In this document: one piece after another, positions 25,945-34,710 of the stretch
Layout: the number at the start of each line of letters is the position of its first letter
Position numbering within the stretch: the first letter of the stretch is position 1
Assembly: GCA_019084025.1 (NCBI GenBank)
Contig: JAHRBI010000006.1
Span: 310,001 to 374,000, forward strand
Direction: 5' to 3'
DNA length: 64,000 nt
Source of the DNA: Burkholderiaceae bacterium DAT-1
GTDB lineage: Bacteria > Pseudomonadota > Gammaproteobacteria > Burkholderiales > Chitinimonadaceae
The notes under the pieces: model-generated
What the model saw: the letters and a program-made list of their open reading frames with translations, nothing else
What the model was told of the DNA's origin: nothing
Databases searched by the model: none
Program-made: the position numbers and the translations under genes

Positions 25945-26877
25945 CTACCGGCGTTGCACCAGCAGCACACGGGGGAATCGTCCGGGGAGGCGCTGAATGA
26001 GCGCATGGTAACGTACGGTAATCCGACCAAATTGCGCTTCAACATCGGAGAAGAATAAGGTGGATGCGACGCCCACACGATTGGTGTTGATGACCCCATC
26101 CGTGCCATCCGCAAAATACGGACGCAAGTCATTCACTTGGGTAAAAGGCTGTGCACGGCGTTTTGCGACCAGTTTCTGAGCAATGGCCTCACCTTGCTCG
26201 CCGATCACCGCTGCCAGTACCTGCGGACTGGCAAAATTCACGTTGAGCGACGGGACGGTTTCAATTGGCCCTGCTACTACGAATGGGGTCAGCTTATCAA
26301 TGATCTGTGGCGTAAATCCCTTGACGCGAGCCAGCTCGGATACATCAGCCAGTGGCGCACCCGCTGCCCGGTAAGGTTCGGGCAGCGCCAGGTAGCCCTG
26401 ATCAACTGGCGGCTGATTGGGGCGGTTATTCCCTTGTGGATCAAGGTACTCCGCCAGGCGGTCGGCCAATTCCGGATCCAGCGATAAACTGGCCAGCAGC
26501 CGCTTGAAGACAGTAACCTCACTCTCCGCTCGCGCACCATTGGCATTGATCAGATTATTGAAATTAAAGCGTCCTTGCGCATCACTCAGTCGCCCGCCAG
26601 CCGAACCATTCTCAACAGGCAAATTGGGAATAGGCTGATTCCATGGCCGTTGCGCGTGATCGGCGCCGTTATTCTGATTGCCGTCATCACGCAGCACCAT
26701 GCGCGTAAAATCCAGCGCTGCGCGAGCAATACTGCGTGCCTCTGCAAGATCATGCTGGTTCTCGACCTGACGGAACCACAGGCTGTAGCGCCACACCATA
26801 AACATGGCAAGGCCTGCCACAATCGCTGCAATCCCGACCGCCGTAATAATGGCTACGCCACGTTGTTTACGCATCAT
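25945..26877 (-). CDS. gspK: Type II secretion minor pseudopilin GspK
   Basis: This 310-residue protein begins with a short leader and a hydrophobic helix (RGVAIITAVGIAAIVAGLAMF), the class III pilin-like N-terminus. It continues into the large globular domain typical of GspK (about 300 residues), including FNFNNLIN and a helix-hairpin-helix-like segment (NVNFASPQVLAAVIG). GspK caps the pseudopilus tip with GspI and GspJ. The leader glycine precedes Val rather than Phe. It lacks the conserved Glu5, as expected for GspK. Its ATG overlaps the gspJ stop (ATGA), giving tight coupling. Confidence 0.93.
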   Translation of the reverse strand: MMRKQRGVAIITAVGIAAIVAGLAMFMVWRYSLWFRQVENQHDLAEARSIARAALDFTRMVLRDDGNQNNGADHAQRPWNQPIPNLPVENGSAGGRLSDAQGRFNFNNLINANGARAESEVTVFKRLLASLSLDPELADRLAEYLDPQGNNRPNQPPVDQGYLALPEPYRAAGAPLADVSELARVKGFTPQIIDKLTPFVVAGPIETVPSLNVNFASPQVLAAVIGEQGEAIAQKLVAKRRAQPFTQVNDLRPYFADGTDGVINTNRVGVASTLFFSDVEAQFGRITVRYHALIQRLPGRFPRVLLVQRR

Positions 26878-27503
26878 CGTAAGGACACCAGACGGCTAAT
26901 CGTTTGCCCATCTTTCAGGACAAGTTTGAGTTCGATACCGTGCGGCAACCGTTCATTGGTTTGCGTTTGCCCGGCATTGGGCCACGCAAACTGCCATTGT
27001 CCCGCACCATCATTGAATCGAACCTGCATTGCCTGAATGCCATCCATCATTTTATAAACTTGCGGCTCGGTACGCGGCGCCTGATCTAATGCCTGCCACA
27101 CCAGCAGATCAAGGTGTCCATTACTGACCCGATAGCCAATATGCACGGGCTTGCCGCCATCCAGTCGCACCATCTCGAGCTGAGCGCCATGACGATCAAG
27201 CGGACCCGCAGCCCCTCGCACCGCGGGTTGCAATGTCCCGCCATCATCGCGCCAGCTTCGATCGACAATTTGCGAGATATCTTCCTCGAACCGCCCCATC
27301 ATCAGCGTCAGCTCGCGCCAGTACCGCACCTGAGCATCGAGATGCTCCTTGGTTCGCATCATCCGGCTCAGACCTTGATAGGCGATCATCGACATGATGG
27401 CGAAAATGGCGAGCGCGATCAGAATTTCGATCAGGGTAAAGCCATTGCGCTTTCCGCGCTTGCGCGTTTGAAAACGATTAGCAGACATACGATTAGCGGA
27501 CAT
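26874..27503 (-). CDS. gspJ: Type II secretion minor pseudopilin GspJ
   Basis: This protein of about 209 residues has the prepilin motif G-FTLIEILIALAIF with Glu5, cleaved by the prepilin peptidase. The GspJ globular domain follows (YQGLSRMMRTKEHL, EDISQIVDRSWRD). It forms the pseudopilus tip with GspI and GspK. Two start codons lie in a 15-bp tandem duplication (ATG at 27503 and 27488), giving a repeated MSANR leader. The upstream one is chosen. It overlaps the end of gspI by 11 bases. Confidence 0.93.
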   Translation of the reverse strand: MSANRMSANRFQTRKRGKRNGFTLIEILIALAIFAIMSMIAYQGLSRMMRTKEHLDAQVRYWRELTLMMGRFEEDISQIVDRSWRDDGGTLQPAVRGAAGPLDRHGAQLEMVRLDGGKPVHIGYRVSNGHLDLLVWQALDQAPRTEPQVYKMMDGIQAMQVRFNDGAGQWQFAWPNAGQTQTNERLPHGIELKLVLKDGQTISRLVSLR

Positions 27504-27888
27504 TGGCGATATACCCCACCAGAATGGCATCGGCATGCTCCCGATTCTCGTCCGCGTATACTTTCACCTCTAGACGCCGAAAAGCAGGGTTTGGCGTACC
27601 GCCGACATCTTCCACCCAATGAAAACTCATTCCGGCCTGCGACTCATCTCCCTCATGCTTGCCTAAATCTGGAAACTGGCCACTTGCCACGTAAAAGTTG
27701 ATTCGGTTCTGGGCGACCCAGCCCGCTGCCACATGATGCTTGAGCGAATCCGCACCGCGGATGGTTCCGACGGTTGCGCGCACGGCTGCGCTGAGGGCAA
27801 TGGCAATCACAGCCAGTGCCACCAGCACTTCTATCAAGGTAAAACCGGCTCTATCTCGCCGATTGAGGTGTGGCGGATGGCTCACCAT
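27493..27888 (-). CDS. gspI: Type II secretion minor pseudopilin GspI
   Basis: This protein of about 131 residues has the prepilin site G-FTLIEVLVALAVI with Glu5. The rest is the short GspI domain (RATVGTIRGADSLKHH, WVAQNRINFY). It nucleates the tip complex. The ATG at 27888 is preferred over one 30 bases upstream because the leader MVSHPPHLNRRDRAG has the normal length. It overlaps the gspH end by 38 bases, so the genes are translationally coupled. Confidence 0.92.
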   Translation of the reverse strand: MVSHPPHLNRRDRAGFTLIEVLVALAVIAIALSAAVRATVGTIRGADSLKHHVAAGWVAQNRINFYVASGQFPDLGKHEGDESQAGMSFHWVEDVGGTPNPAFRRLEVKVYADENREHADAILVGYIANVR

Positions 27889-28369
27889 GATTTCCAAATG
27901 TAATCCGTCCCATGGCATCTGATTCGACTGTGAGCCGATCGTGCCCCTGCGTGAGCATCAGGGAAAATGGCGCGTTCACGCCAGAGGGTGCAAAGCGGAT
28001 ATGCTCTTCTGCGGGTAACGTCGTTCGATTCACTTCAATGGCCGTGATATGCATGCCAGCAGGGAGATCTCTGGAGCGCAAGGTCTCGATTGTATCGACG
28101 GGAATCCAGGCACCGAGCGCATTCATTTTCCAGAATGCGTAGCGACCCGGAACCGCCAGATCAGGGCCGAAGCCAAAGGTTTCACCGGTTGCAATCGCCT
28201 CATCATTCACATGTTCAAGCAGCGCCTGCATACGCTCTGCTTCGCGTTTGATCTGTGTTGCGTCACTATCGGTGAAATTGACACTGGCCATTGCGACAAT
28301 GATGCCGACAATGGCCACGACAATCAGGATTTCCAGTAGCGTAAAGCCACCGGTGCGTCGATGCGCCAT
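27851..28369 (-). CDS. gspH: Type II secretion minor pseudopilin GspH
   Basis: This protein of about 172 residues has the prepilin motif G-FTLLEILIVVAIVGIIV with Glu5. A GspH-type beta-rich domain follows (REAERMQALLEHVNDEA, GFGPDL, RFAPSGVNAPFSL). GspH links the tip complex to the GspG shaft. The ATG at 28369 and a GTG at 28372 are both possible; the GTG overlaps the gspG stop. It follows gspG without a gap. Confidence 0.92.
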   Translation of the reverse strand: MAHRRTGGFTLLEILIVVAIVGIIVAMASVNFTDSDATQIKREAERMQALLEHVNDEAIATGETFGFGPDLAVPGRYAFWKMNALGAWIPVDTIETLRSRDLPAGMHITAIEVNRTTLPAEEHIRFAPSGVNAPFSLMLTQGHDRLTVESDAMGRITFGNHGEPSATPQSAR

Positions 28370-28371
28370 CA

Positions 28372-28815
28372 CTACATCCAGTTGCCAATCTGATGCGTCG
28401 TATCCGTTGCCGATGGGCCATCTGCGCTGCCATAACTCATGATGTCGATTTCACCATGCAGTCCGGGGTTCAGATACACATACTCAAAGCCCCAAGGATC
28501 TTTTGGCAGGCGATCGAGGTATGCCTTCCAATTGGCCGGTACCTGTCCGGTTGTCGGTTTGGTCACCAGCGCTTGCAAGCCCTGCTCTGTCGTTGGAAAG
28601 CGGGAGTTGTCGAGCTTGTACATACTCAGCGCGGCCTGAATAGCGCGAATATCTTCCTTGGCTGCCACAATCTTGGCTTCATTGGGCTTGCCCATGAACT
28701 TCGGCGCAACCACTGCACCAAGAATGGCAATGATGGTCACTGCAATCAAAATTTCTAACAGGGTAAAGCCGCGCTGAAGCGCATAGGGCATACGTTGGGT
28801 ATGGGTATTGTTCAA
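28372..28815 (-). CDS. gspG: Type II secretion major pseudopilin GspG
   Basis: This 147-residue protein is the shaft subunit of the type II pseudopilus. It has the prepilin site RG-FTLLEILIAVTII with Glu5 and the GspG core: VVAPKFMGKPNEAK, DIRAIQAALSMYKLDN, FPTTEQGLQALV and DPWGFEYVYLNPG. The last includes the calcium-site loop region and the D-PW motif. The length is normal for GspG. It is the best-conserved member of this cluster. The first gene of the operon may be further upstream. Confidence 0.96.
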   Translation of the reverse strand: MNNTHTQRMPYALQRGFTLLEILIAVTIIAILGAVVAPKFMGKPNEAKIVAAKEDIRAIQAALSMYKLDNSRFPTTEQGLQALVTKPTTGQVPANWKAYLDRLPKDPWGFEYVYLNPGLHGEIDIMSYGSADGPSATDTTHQIGNWM

Positions 28816-28883
28816 GGTGCCTCCTGTGCAGACTGTATCCGCTAGTTTGTTTACGCTAGTGTGACATTTAGTGAGCGATGATT

Positions 28884-30095
28884 CTATTTAACCAGCTCAT
28901 TCATTTCAAATACGGGCAGCAATATCGCTAGTACAATCAGCAATACCACCACACCCATGAACAACGCCATCAGCGGCGCGAGCAAGCTGGTAAACGTGCC
29001 GACACGCTGCTCAAGCTCTGCTGATTGTTGCTGTGCTGCCTTTTCCAGCATCACTTCCAGTCGCCCCGAAGCCTCGCCCGAGGCAATCAGATGGATCAGC
29101 ACAGGCGGAAATAGTTTCTTGCGTCCGAGCGCCACAGACAGACTTGCCCCTTCGCGCACATCTTTTGATGAGTCTGCGACAGCGGCACGCATGACACGAT
29201 TCTGCACCACGCCACCTGCAGCCGACATGGCGGTTAGGAGGGGTACGCCACTGCCGACCAAAATCGAAAGTGTACTGGCTAGCCTTGCTGTATTACCTGT
29301 CCGGTTAAATCTTCCGAATAAAGGCATACTGAGGGCTGCACGGTCAACTTTGATCCGGACATGCTCCTTTTGCATTGCCTTCCAGCACACAGCGCCAATA
29401 ACGCCCAGGGAAGCAATCAGGTAAATGCCATCGTGTCGTACAAAATTCGATACAGCCAGCAGCGCGCGGGTCAGTAAGGGGAGTGTTGCTTTCTGAGATT
29501 CAAACACTGCCACCATTTGCGGCACCACCCAGTACAGCATACCGGTGACGATCAGTAGACAAACCACCACCAAAACAATGGGGTAAACAAACGCCTGGCC
29601 GACCTTACTGGCCAGCGCCTGACGTGCTTCAATGTAGTCGGCAAGCCGGCGCATCACTTCTGCTGCGCGGCCACTTTCTTCCCCTGCACGCACAATCGTC
29701 CGGTACAACTCGGGAAAAACGCGCGGATGGCGGGACATTGCCACCGACATCGGCGAACCCGCCAGGATTTCGCTACGCACACCCGCCAATACATCGCGGA
29801 TTCGTGGATTTTCGGCTTGTTCGATGAGTACGTTCAAGCTTTGCTCAATGGTAAGCCCCGCATCGAGGAGTGTGGCGAATTGACGTGTGAGCAATGCGAG
29901 TGCGGCAGTCGGAATCGCTGCGCGGGATGACTTCCCCGGCTGGCCAGTTTCATCAGCCTTGATCTCCGACATGTCGGACACCCAGATGCCCTGATCGCGC
30001 AAATTAGCACGCGCAAGTTTGGCGGTATCCGCTTCGACTACGCCTTCTACCTGCTTGCCCCGAGCGTCGATCCCGCGATAGCGGAAACCTGCCAT
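28884..30095 (-). CDS. gspF: Type II secretion inner-membrane platform protein GspF
   Basis: This 403-residue protein has two GspF/PilC repeats (ALLTRQFATLLDAGLTIEQSL, and STLSILVGSGVPLLTAM in the second). Three membrane helices are visible, including the C-terminal LLAPLMALFMGVVVLLIVLA. The N-terminal FRYRGIDARGKQVEGVVEAD is typical. GspF is the polytopic platform on which the GspE ATPase acts. No gspE or gspD is in the window, so the rest of the system must lie elsewhere. The gap to the upstream membrane-protein gene is three bases. Confidence 0.95.
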   Translation of the reverse strand: MAGFRYRGIDARGKQVEGVVEADTAKLARANLRDQGIWVSDMSEIKADETGQPGKSSRAAIPTAALALLTRQFATLLDAGLTIEQSLNVLIEQAENPRIRDVLAGVRSEILAGSPMSVAMSRHPRVFPELYRTIVRAGEESGRAAEVMRRLADYIEARQALASKVGQAFVYPIVLVVVCLLIVTGMLYWVVPQMVAVFESQKATLPLLTRALLAVSNFVRHDGIYLIASLGVIGAVCWKAMQKEHVRIKVDRAALSMPLFGRFNRTGNTARLASTLSILVGSGVPLLTAMSAAGGVVQNRVMRAAVADSSKDVREGASLSVALGRKKLFPPVLIHLIASGEASGRLEVMLEKAAQQQSAELEQRVGTFTSLLAPLMALFMGVVVLLIVLAILLPVFEMNELVK

Positions 30096-30098
30096 GAG

Positions 30099-30683
30099 TT
30101 ACATTCCTCCGCCCGCCTGTCCATCGAATGGTGCCGGTATCCATCCGGCAAGATCAATGATTGCCGAGGCCAGCAGGATGATGGCGAGCATGATTGGTAT
30201 AAATAAAAGCACGCCCTTGGTGATATACGGCATGGGCAATCCTGTGGAGGCCTGCAAGCCGCGAGCCAGCAACACCAGCTGATACCCGAGCAACATCAAG
30301 GACAGAATGAAGCCCGCATCATAGGGCAAGAGGGCGCCGAGCGGTTGAAATATCTCGATGCTGGATACCAGTACCATGAGCGGAAACAGGCTTCCCGGCT
30401 CACGCCAGCGGTGACTGGCGCGGCAGAAACGCTGAAAAAACAAGGCCGCAGCCGAAGTGGAAAGCAGATATAACACAATAAAAAAGACTGTGCGATCTAC
30501 CACATCCGCACGCAATTCGCCCGCACCAAGCGCGTTAACAGTCGCAATCGCCGCCAGCCATAACAATGGTTGCCACGCGGGATAGACATAATGGTCTAAC
30601 GACCTGAACCGGAATGCAGAAAAATCCAAGGCATCGTCTAGGATTTGGCGCATAGTGTCCTTGAACTGGAAAGCGTCCGGCAT
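30099..30683 (-). CDS. Multi-pass membrane protein of unknown function in the gsp cluster
   Basis: This protein of about 194 residues has five or six hydrophobic segments (for example LLWLAAIATVNALGAG, TVFFIVLYLLSTSAAALFF, LLFIPIMLAIILLASAI). The hydrophilic N-terminus is about 35 residues. The general pattern recalls Yip1-like membrane proteins, but I cannot assign it. It lies three bases from gspF and reads the same way, so it is very likely co-transcribed and may be an accessory of the secretion platform. ATG 30683 gives a sensible N-terminus; the frame is open to 30740. Confidence 0.7.
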   Translation of the reverse strand: MPDAFQFKDTMRQILDDALDFSAFRFRSLDHYVYPAWQPLLWLAAIATVNALGAGELRADVVDRTVFFIVLYLLSTSAAALFFQRFCRASHRWREPGSLFPLMVLVSSIEIFQPLGALLPYDAGFILSLMLLGYQLVLLARGLQASTGLPMPYITKGVLLFIPIMLAIILLASAIIDLAGWIPAPFDGQAGGGM

Positions 30684-30715
30684 GCGACCGATCACCCGCA
30701 CACCGGAACAAGTCT

Positions 30716-31102
30716 TCAGGTGCCTTGCCGAACGACACAACCAGCGACAGGCTCTTTATCATGTACCACCAGCTGAAAATCCTGAGTCAGCGGATTTTCA
30801 CGGCGAGCCGCAAGGTAATAGCGAGTACACGGCTCAATGGACAGCTGTACATCTTTGGATGGAGGGGTGTGGAATCCCGCTACCGGTGCGGTCTGCAATC
30901 TCAAGGTACGCACACCCGGCTCGGCACGAACCGGATCGCGATCTACCGTGTAATCGCCATCAATCGCCACGACGCGCACAGGATGAAGCTTGAAATCGAC
31001 GCGACCAAATTCATTTTTGCCATCCAGTAGCGACGTATTGGTTATCGTACTGCACCCCGACAGCCCAGTTGCAACGAGTACGGCCAAGATCGTGTATTTC
31101 AT
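30716..31102 (-). CDS. Small lipoprotein at the head of the gsp cluster
   Basis: This protein of about 128 residues starts at ATG 31102 with a lipoprotein signal (ILAVLVATGLSGC, lipidated Cys about 17). The mature domain of about 110 residues is beta-rich and ends with a YYLAARRENPLTQDFQLVV stretch. I do not recognise a family. It is 32 bases upstream of the membrane-protein gene in the gsp cluster. A pilotin-like role in secretin assembly is conceivable by position only. Confidence 0.65.
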   Translation of the reverse strand: MKYTILAVLVATGLSGCSTITNTSLLDGKNEFGRVDFKLHPVRVVAIDGDYTVDRDPVRAEPGVRTLRLQTAPVAGFHTPPSKDVQLSIEPCTRYYLAARRENPLTQDFQLVVHDKEPVAGCVVRQGT

Positions 31103-31247
31103 GTTATGCCTCCTACAAATGAGCAGCGCCAAGATGACGCTGATCGTGTGTAACTACGTTAGCATAATCAGGCATTCACTCGGTATGAAGCGAACGCACG
31201 ACTTTGTTACATATCTGACACATGGCCATGACTGAAACACATTAGCG

Positions 31248-32102
31248 TCAATCGAATACAACCGTTTTATTGCCAAACACGAGTACCCGATTATCCAGAT
31301 GCCAGCGCAATGCTCTGGAAAGCACAATACGTTCCAGATCCCGCCCCTTCTGGATCAGATCAGCCACACTATCACGATGCGAAATTCGCACCACATCCTG
31401 CTCAATGATGGGACCGTCATCCAGCACATCCGTTACGTAATGACTGGTCGCCCCGATCAGCTTCACGCCGCGCTCGTAGGCGCGGTGATAGGGTTTGGCG
31501 CCATCGAATGCCGGCAGAAAACTGTGATGAATATTAATCACGCGCTGCGGCCAGGCGGCAGTAAATTCCGGTGACAGCACCTGCATATAGCGCGCCAGTA
31601 CAATCAGGTCGATCCGGTAAGCGGCCAGCAATTCGCGCTGCGCCTGTTCGAACATCGGCTTCTGGCCTTTGGGCGTGTCAATATATTGAAAATCTATGCC
31701 GTGAAATTCTGCAATCCGCCTGCAGGTTTCGTGATTGGAGACGATCAGCGGAATGTCGCAATCCAGCTCGCCGGTTTGCCAGCGATGCAGCAAATCCACC
31801 AGACAATGATCGTAATGCGAGACGAATATGGCGACACGCTTGCGCTGGCTCGATCGCTGTAATTGCCAGCGCATGCCGAAGCGATCAGCAATAGGCGAAA
31901 ACGCTGCGTCAAACGCGGACAGGTCCAGCGTAAATCCCTGCAGATCCCACTCGATCCGCATCAGAAACAGCTCACCCTCATCATCCTGATGCTGATCGGC
32001 ATGCAGGATGTTGGCATTGTAGGTGTAAAGAAAATTGGCGATGGCCGCGACCAGCCCTTTGCGATCAGGGCAGGAAATCAGCAGGGTGGCAGTATCTTTC
32101 AT
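31248..32102 (-). CDS. purU: Formyltetrahydrofolate deformylase
   Basis: This enzyme of about 284 residues hydrolyses 10-formyl-THF to formate and THF, balancing the one-carbon pool. It has an N-terminal ACT domain (LLISCPDRKGLVAAIANFLY) and a C-terminal formyltransferase domain. That domain shows FVSHYDHCLVDLL, LIVSNHE, LARYMQVLSPEF, NIHHSFLPAF and the late DDGPIIEQDVVRI motif. The ATG at 32102 gives the standard PurU N-terminus. It follows the MaoC gene by 82 bases on the same strand. Confidence 0.95.
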   Translation of the reverse strand: MKDTATLLISCPDRKGLVAAIANFLYTYNANILHADQHQDDEGELFLMRIEWDLQGFTLDLSAFDAAFSPIADRFGMRWQLQRSSQRKRVAIFVSHYDHCLVDLLHRWQTGELDCDIPLIVSNHETCRRIAEFHGIDFQYIDTPKGQKPMFEQAQRELLAAYRIDLIVLARYMQVLSPEFTAAWPQRVINIHHSFLPAFDGAKPYHRAYERGVKLIGATSHYVTDVLDDGPIIEQDVVRISHRDSVADLIQKGRDLERIVLSRALRWHLDNRVLVFGNKTVVFD

Positions 32103-32184
32103 CAGACGTATCGGAGCATATTTCGTTGGTATGCCCCGATCTTGCCCGACAGCGCATTTGTACTGCAACGCAGCGATGACTACA

Positions 32185-32601
32185 TCAGGCGCGAGTGGGT
32201 GCGATTACCACAGCTTCGCCCTTCAGCACCTGCACATCACGCACGCGGCACTGGATATTAAAGGTCACGCGATGTTTCACCGGATCAAGCGCAGCCACCT
32301 CTACGATGGCGGCCACCGTATCGCCGATATGCACCGGCGCGGTGAATTTCATGGTCTGCGACACGTAGATGGTGCCCGGTCCCGGCAATTGATTGCCGAG
32401 CACGGTCGACACCAGACTGGCGGTCAGCAAACCATGGGCGATGCGTCCCTTGAAGGGCGTTTCACGGGCATATTCTTCATCGGTATGCACGGGATTGTGA
32501 TCGCCGGTGATGCCGGCAAACAGGACCACATCAGCCTCAGTCACCGTTTTGCGGAACTGGGCGGTCTGGCCGATATACATTTCGTCAAAGTAAACAGTCA
32601 C
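32185..32601 (-). CDS. MaoC-family (R)-hydratase, PhaJ-like
   Basis: This protein of about 138 residues has the hot-dog hydratase signature FAGITGDHNPVHTDEEYA with the catalytic Asp/His pair, and FKGRIAHGLLTASLVSTVLG. PhaJ-type enzymes hydrate trans-2-enoyl-CoA to (R)-3-hydroxyacyl-CoA, linking beta-oxidation to PHA. A GTG start at 32601 is chosen because AGGAGG lies four bases before it; an ATG at 32637 is possible. It is divergent from etfBA, and a PsrA-like half-palindrome lies between them, so it may belong to the same regulon. Confidence 0.88.
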   Translation of the reverse strand: MTVYFDEMYIGQTAQFRKTVTEADVVLFAGITGDHNPVHTDEEYARETPFKGRIAHGLLTASLVSTVLGNQLPGPGTIYVSQTMKFTAPVHIGDTVAAIVEVAALDPVKHRVTFNIQCRVRDVQVLKGEAVVIAPTRA

Positions 32602-32705
32602 ATGTCCTCCTGGCACCGCATGGATGGTCTGCGGCAATCACGATTGTGAACGTGCAATGTTGCAACGCGCAAACACAATCGAACGCCAGTGCGATTTTTG
32701 CAAAT

Positions 32706-32719
32706 CAAACGCTTGTTTT
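32706..32719. promoter_or_regulatory. Candidate PsrA-like box between the MaoC gene and etfBA
   Basis: CAAAC-GCTT-GTTTT matches CAARC-N4-GYTTG in nine of ten fixed positions. It lies 104 bases before the MaoC gene and 217 bases before etfB, so it could serve either direction. Confidence 0.5.
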
Positions 32720-32936
32720 ACCTGAATACAAGGATTTATGATTAGACATGTGAGAAAACGCGATGTAGTCGCCCCTACGGTGACAACAGCACCGGTGACG
32801 AATGAAGTGTCAGGGTGCTATATTGGCGCGTTAGGCGCGAGGCTGGCCTTTTTTGCCGTCTCGATGCCGCAGGTTTTCAGGAGCCGGACCTGGTCCGTCT
32901 CGACGATATTTTCGATCCGACCCCAGCGGAGGAAGC

Positions 32937-33686
32937 GTGAAAGTTCTGGTCGCAGTGAAGCGCGTTGTTGATTACAACGTCAAAGTACGGTGCAAGGCTG
33001 ATGGCAGCAATGTAGATATTGCCAACACCAAGATGTCGATGAACCCGTTCGACGAAATCGCAGTTGAAGAAGCGGTTCGTCTGAAAGAAGCCAGCAAGGC
33101 CACGGAAATCGTGGTGGTGTCGCTGGGCGTGAAGCAATGCGAAGAAACGCTGCGCACCGCGCTGGCCATGGGTGCCGATCGCGCCATCCATGTGGAAACC
33201 GACGTCGAATTGCAGCCGCTGGCTGTAGCCAAGCTGCTGAAGGCAGTGGCCGACAAGGAACAACCGCAACTCGCCATCCTCGGCAAGCAAGCCATTGATG
33301 ACGACGCCAACCAGACAGGCCAGATGCTGGCTGCGCTGCTAGGCTGGCCGCAAGGTACCTTCGCATCCAAGGTGGGCGTGGATGCAGACAAGGTTGAAGT
33401 CATCCGTGAAATCGACGGCGGTCTGGAAACCGTGTCGCTGAACCTGCCGGCTGTGGTCACAACTGACCTGCGCCTGAACGAACCGCGCTACGTGAAGCTG
33501 CCAAACATCATGGCCGCCAAGAAGAAGCCGCTGGACAAGCTGTCCCCGGCTGATCTGGGTGTAGACGCTGCACCGCGCCTGAAGCTGGTGAAGGTCGCTG
33601 AACCTGCACAGCGCAGTGCTGGCGTGAAGGTGGGCTCGGTTGCCGAGCTGGTGGCAAAACTGAAGAACGAAGCAAAGGTGATCTGA
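32937..33686 (+). CDS. etfB: Electron transfer flavoprotein beta subunit
   Basis: This protein of about 249 residues binds AMP and, with EtfA, takes electrons from acyl-CoA dehydrogenases to ETF-ubiquinone oxidoreductase. Motifs seen are [59 protein letters not shown] and the C-terminal MAAKKKPL. The GTG start at 32937 follows GGAGGAAGC closely and gives the canonical KVLVAVKRV start. It is two bases from etfA and near a PsrA-like palindrome. Confidence 0.97.
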   Translation: MKVLVAVKRVVDYNVKVRCKADGSNVDIANTKMSMNPFDEIAVEEAVRLKEASKATEIVVVSLGVKQCEETLRTALAMGADRAIHVETDVELQPLAVAKLLKAVADKEQPQLAILGKQAIDDDANQTGQMLAALLGWPQGTFASKVGVDADKVEVIREIDGGLETVSLNLPAVVTTDLRLNEPRYVKLPNIMAAKKKPLDKLSPADLGVDAAPRLKLVKVAEPAQRSAGVKVGSVAELVAKLKNEAKVI

Positions 33687-33688
33687 TC

Positions 33689-34627
33689 ATGACCATTCTG
33701 GTGATTGCAGAACACGATAACGCCCAGCTGAAGGCGTCTACCCTGAACGCGCTGGCCGCTGCCCAGAAAATCGGTGGCGATGTGCACGTGTTGGTCGCTG
33801 GTCACAATGCCGGCGCTGTTGCCACTGCTGCTGCCGCTGCAGCCGGTGTGGCCAAGGTGTTGGTGGCTGATGGCGCACATCTGGCGCATCAGCTGGCTGA
33901 AAACGTCACCCCTGTTGTGGTTGAGCTGGCCAAGGGTTACAGCCATGTATTGGCCGCCGCCACCACATTCGGCAAAAACGTGCTGCCGCGCGTCTCTGCC
34001 CTGCTGGATGTGGCTCAGATCAGCGACATTATCGCTGTCGAATCCGCCGATACCTTCCAGCGCCCAATTTACGCCGGTAACGTGATTGCGACTGTGCAAT
34101 CGGCTGATACCATCAAGGTGCTGACCGTGCGTACCACTGCGTTCGATCCGGTTGCTGCCACCGGTGGCGCTGCCGCTATCGAAAACGTGGGTGCCGGTGC
34201 TGATGCAGGTACCTCGCGCTTTGTGGGTCAGGAGCTGACCAAGTCCGACCGTCCGGAACTGGGCAATGCCCAGATCATCGTGTCCGGTGGCCGTGCACTG
34301 GGATCCAGCGAGAAGTTCCACGAAGTACTGGAGCCACTGGCCGACAAGATTGGTGCCGCCATCGGTGCCAGCCGTGCAGCTGTGGATGCAGGCTATGCCC
34401 CGAACGACTATCAGGTCGGTCAGACCGGCAAGATCGTCGCGCCGCAACTGTATGTCGCTGTCGGTATCTCCGGCGCGATCCAGCATCTGGCCGGTATGAA
34501 GGATTCCAAGGTGATCGTCGCGATCAACAAGGATGAAGAAGCACCGATCTTCCAGGTGGCCGACTACGGTCTTGTGGCAGATCTGTTTACTGCTGTGCCG
34601 GAACTGATCGCCGAGTTGAGCAAGTAA
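33689..34627 (+). CDS. etfA: Electron transfer flavoprotein alpha subunit
   Basis: This 312-residue protein carries the FAD of ETF. The N-terminal half has [13 protein letters not shown]. The C-terminal FAD domain has the segments [50 protein letters not shown] and [19 protein letters not shown], all standard for EtfA. It follows etfB after two bases and is closed by an intrinsic terminator. An acyl-CoA dehydrogenase gene, its electron donor, comes next. Confidence 0.97.
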   Translation: MTILVIAEHDNAQLKASTLNALAAAQKIGGDVHVLVAGHNAGAVATAAAAAAGVAKVLVADGAHLAHQLAENVTPVVVELAKGYSHVLAAATTFGKNVLPRVSALLDVAQISDIIAVESADTFQRPIYAGNVIATVQSADTIKVLTVRTTAFDPVAATGGAAAIENVGAGADAGTSRFVGQELTKSDRPELGNAQIIVSGGRALGSSEKFHEVLEPLADKIGAAIGASRAAVDAGYAPNDYQVGQTGKIVAPQLYVAVGISGAIQHLAGMKDSKVIVAINKDEEAPIFQVADYGLVADLFTAVPELIAELSK

Positions 34628-34643
34628 GCTACCTTTGGTATAC

Positions 34644-34671
34644 AACGGTCGTCATAGGCGACCGTTTTTTT
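34644..34671 (+). terminator. Intrinsic terminator of etfBA
   Basis: AACGGTCG (34644-34651) pairs with CGACCGTT (34659-34666) over a 7-base loop and is followed by a T-run to 34671. It leaves only about 40 bases before the next gene. Confidence 0.92.
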
Positions 34672-34683
34672 GAATTAATCAAC

Positions 34684-34697
34684 CAAGCAACTGCTTG
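34684..34697. promoter_or_regulatory. Palindrome CAAGC-AACT-GCTTG before an acyl-CoA dehydrogenase gene
   Basis: This 14-base palindrome is repeated exactly at 46740-46753 beside the PsrA-like regulator gene. It sits between the etfA terminator and the GGAG ribosome site, 13 bases before the ATG. Repression by blocking transcription is suggested, but an mRNA hairpin near the ribosome site is also possible. Confidence 0.65.
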
Positions 34698-34710
34698 ATT
34701 GGAGAATCCC

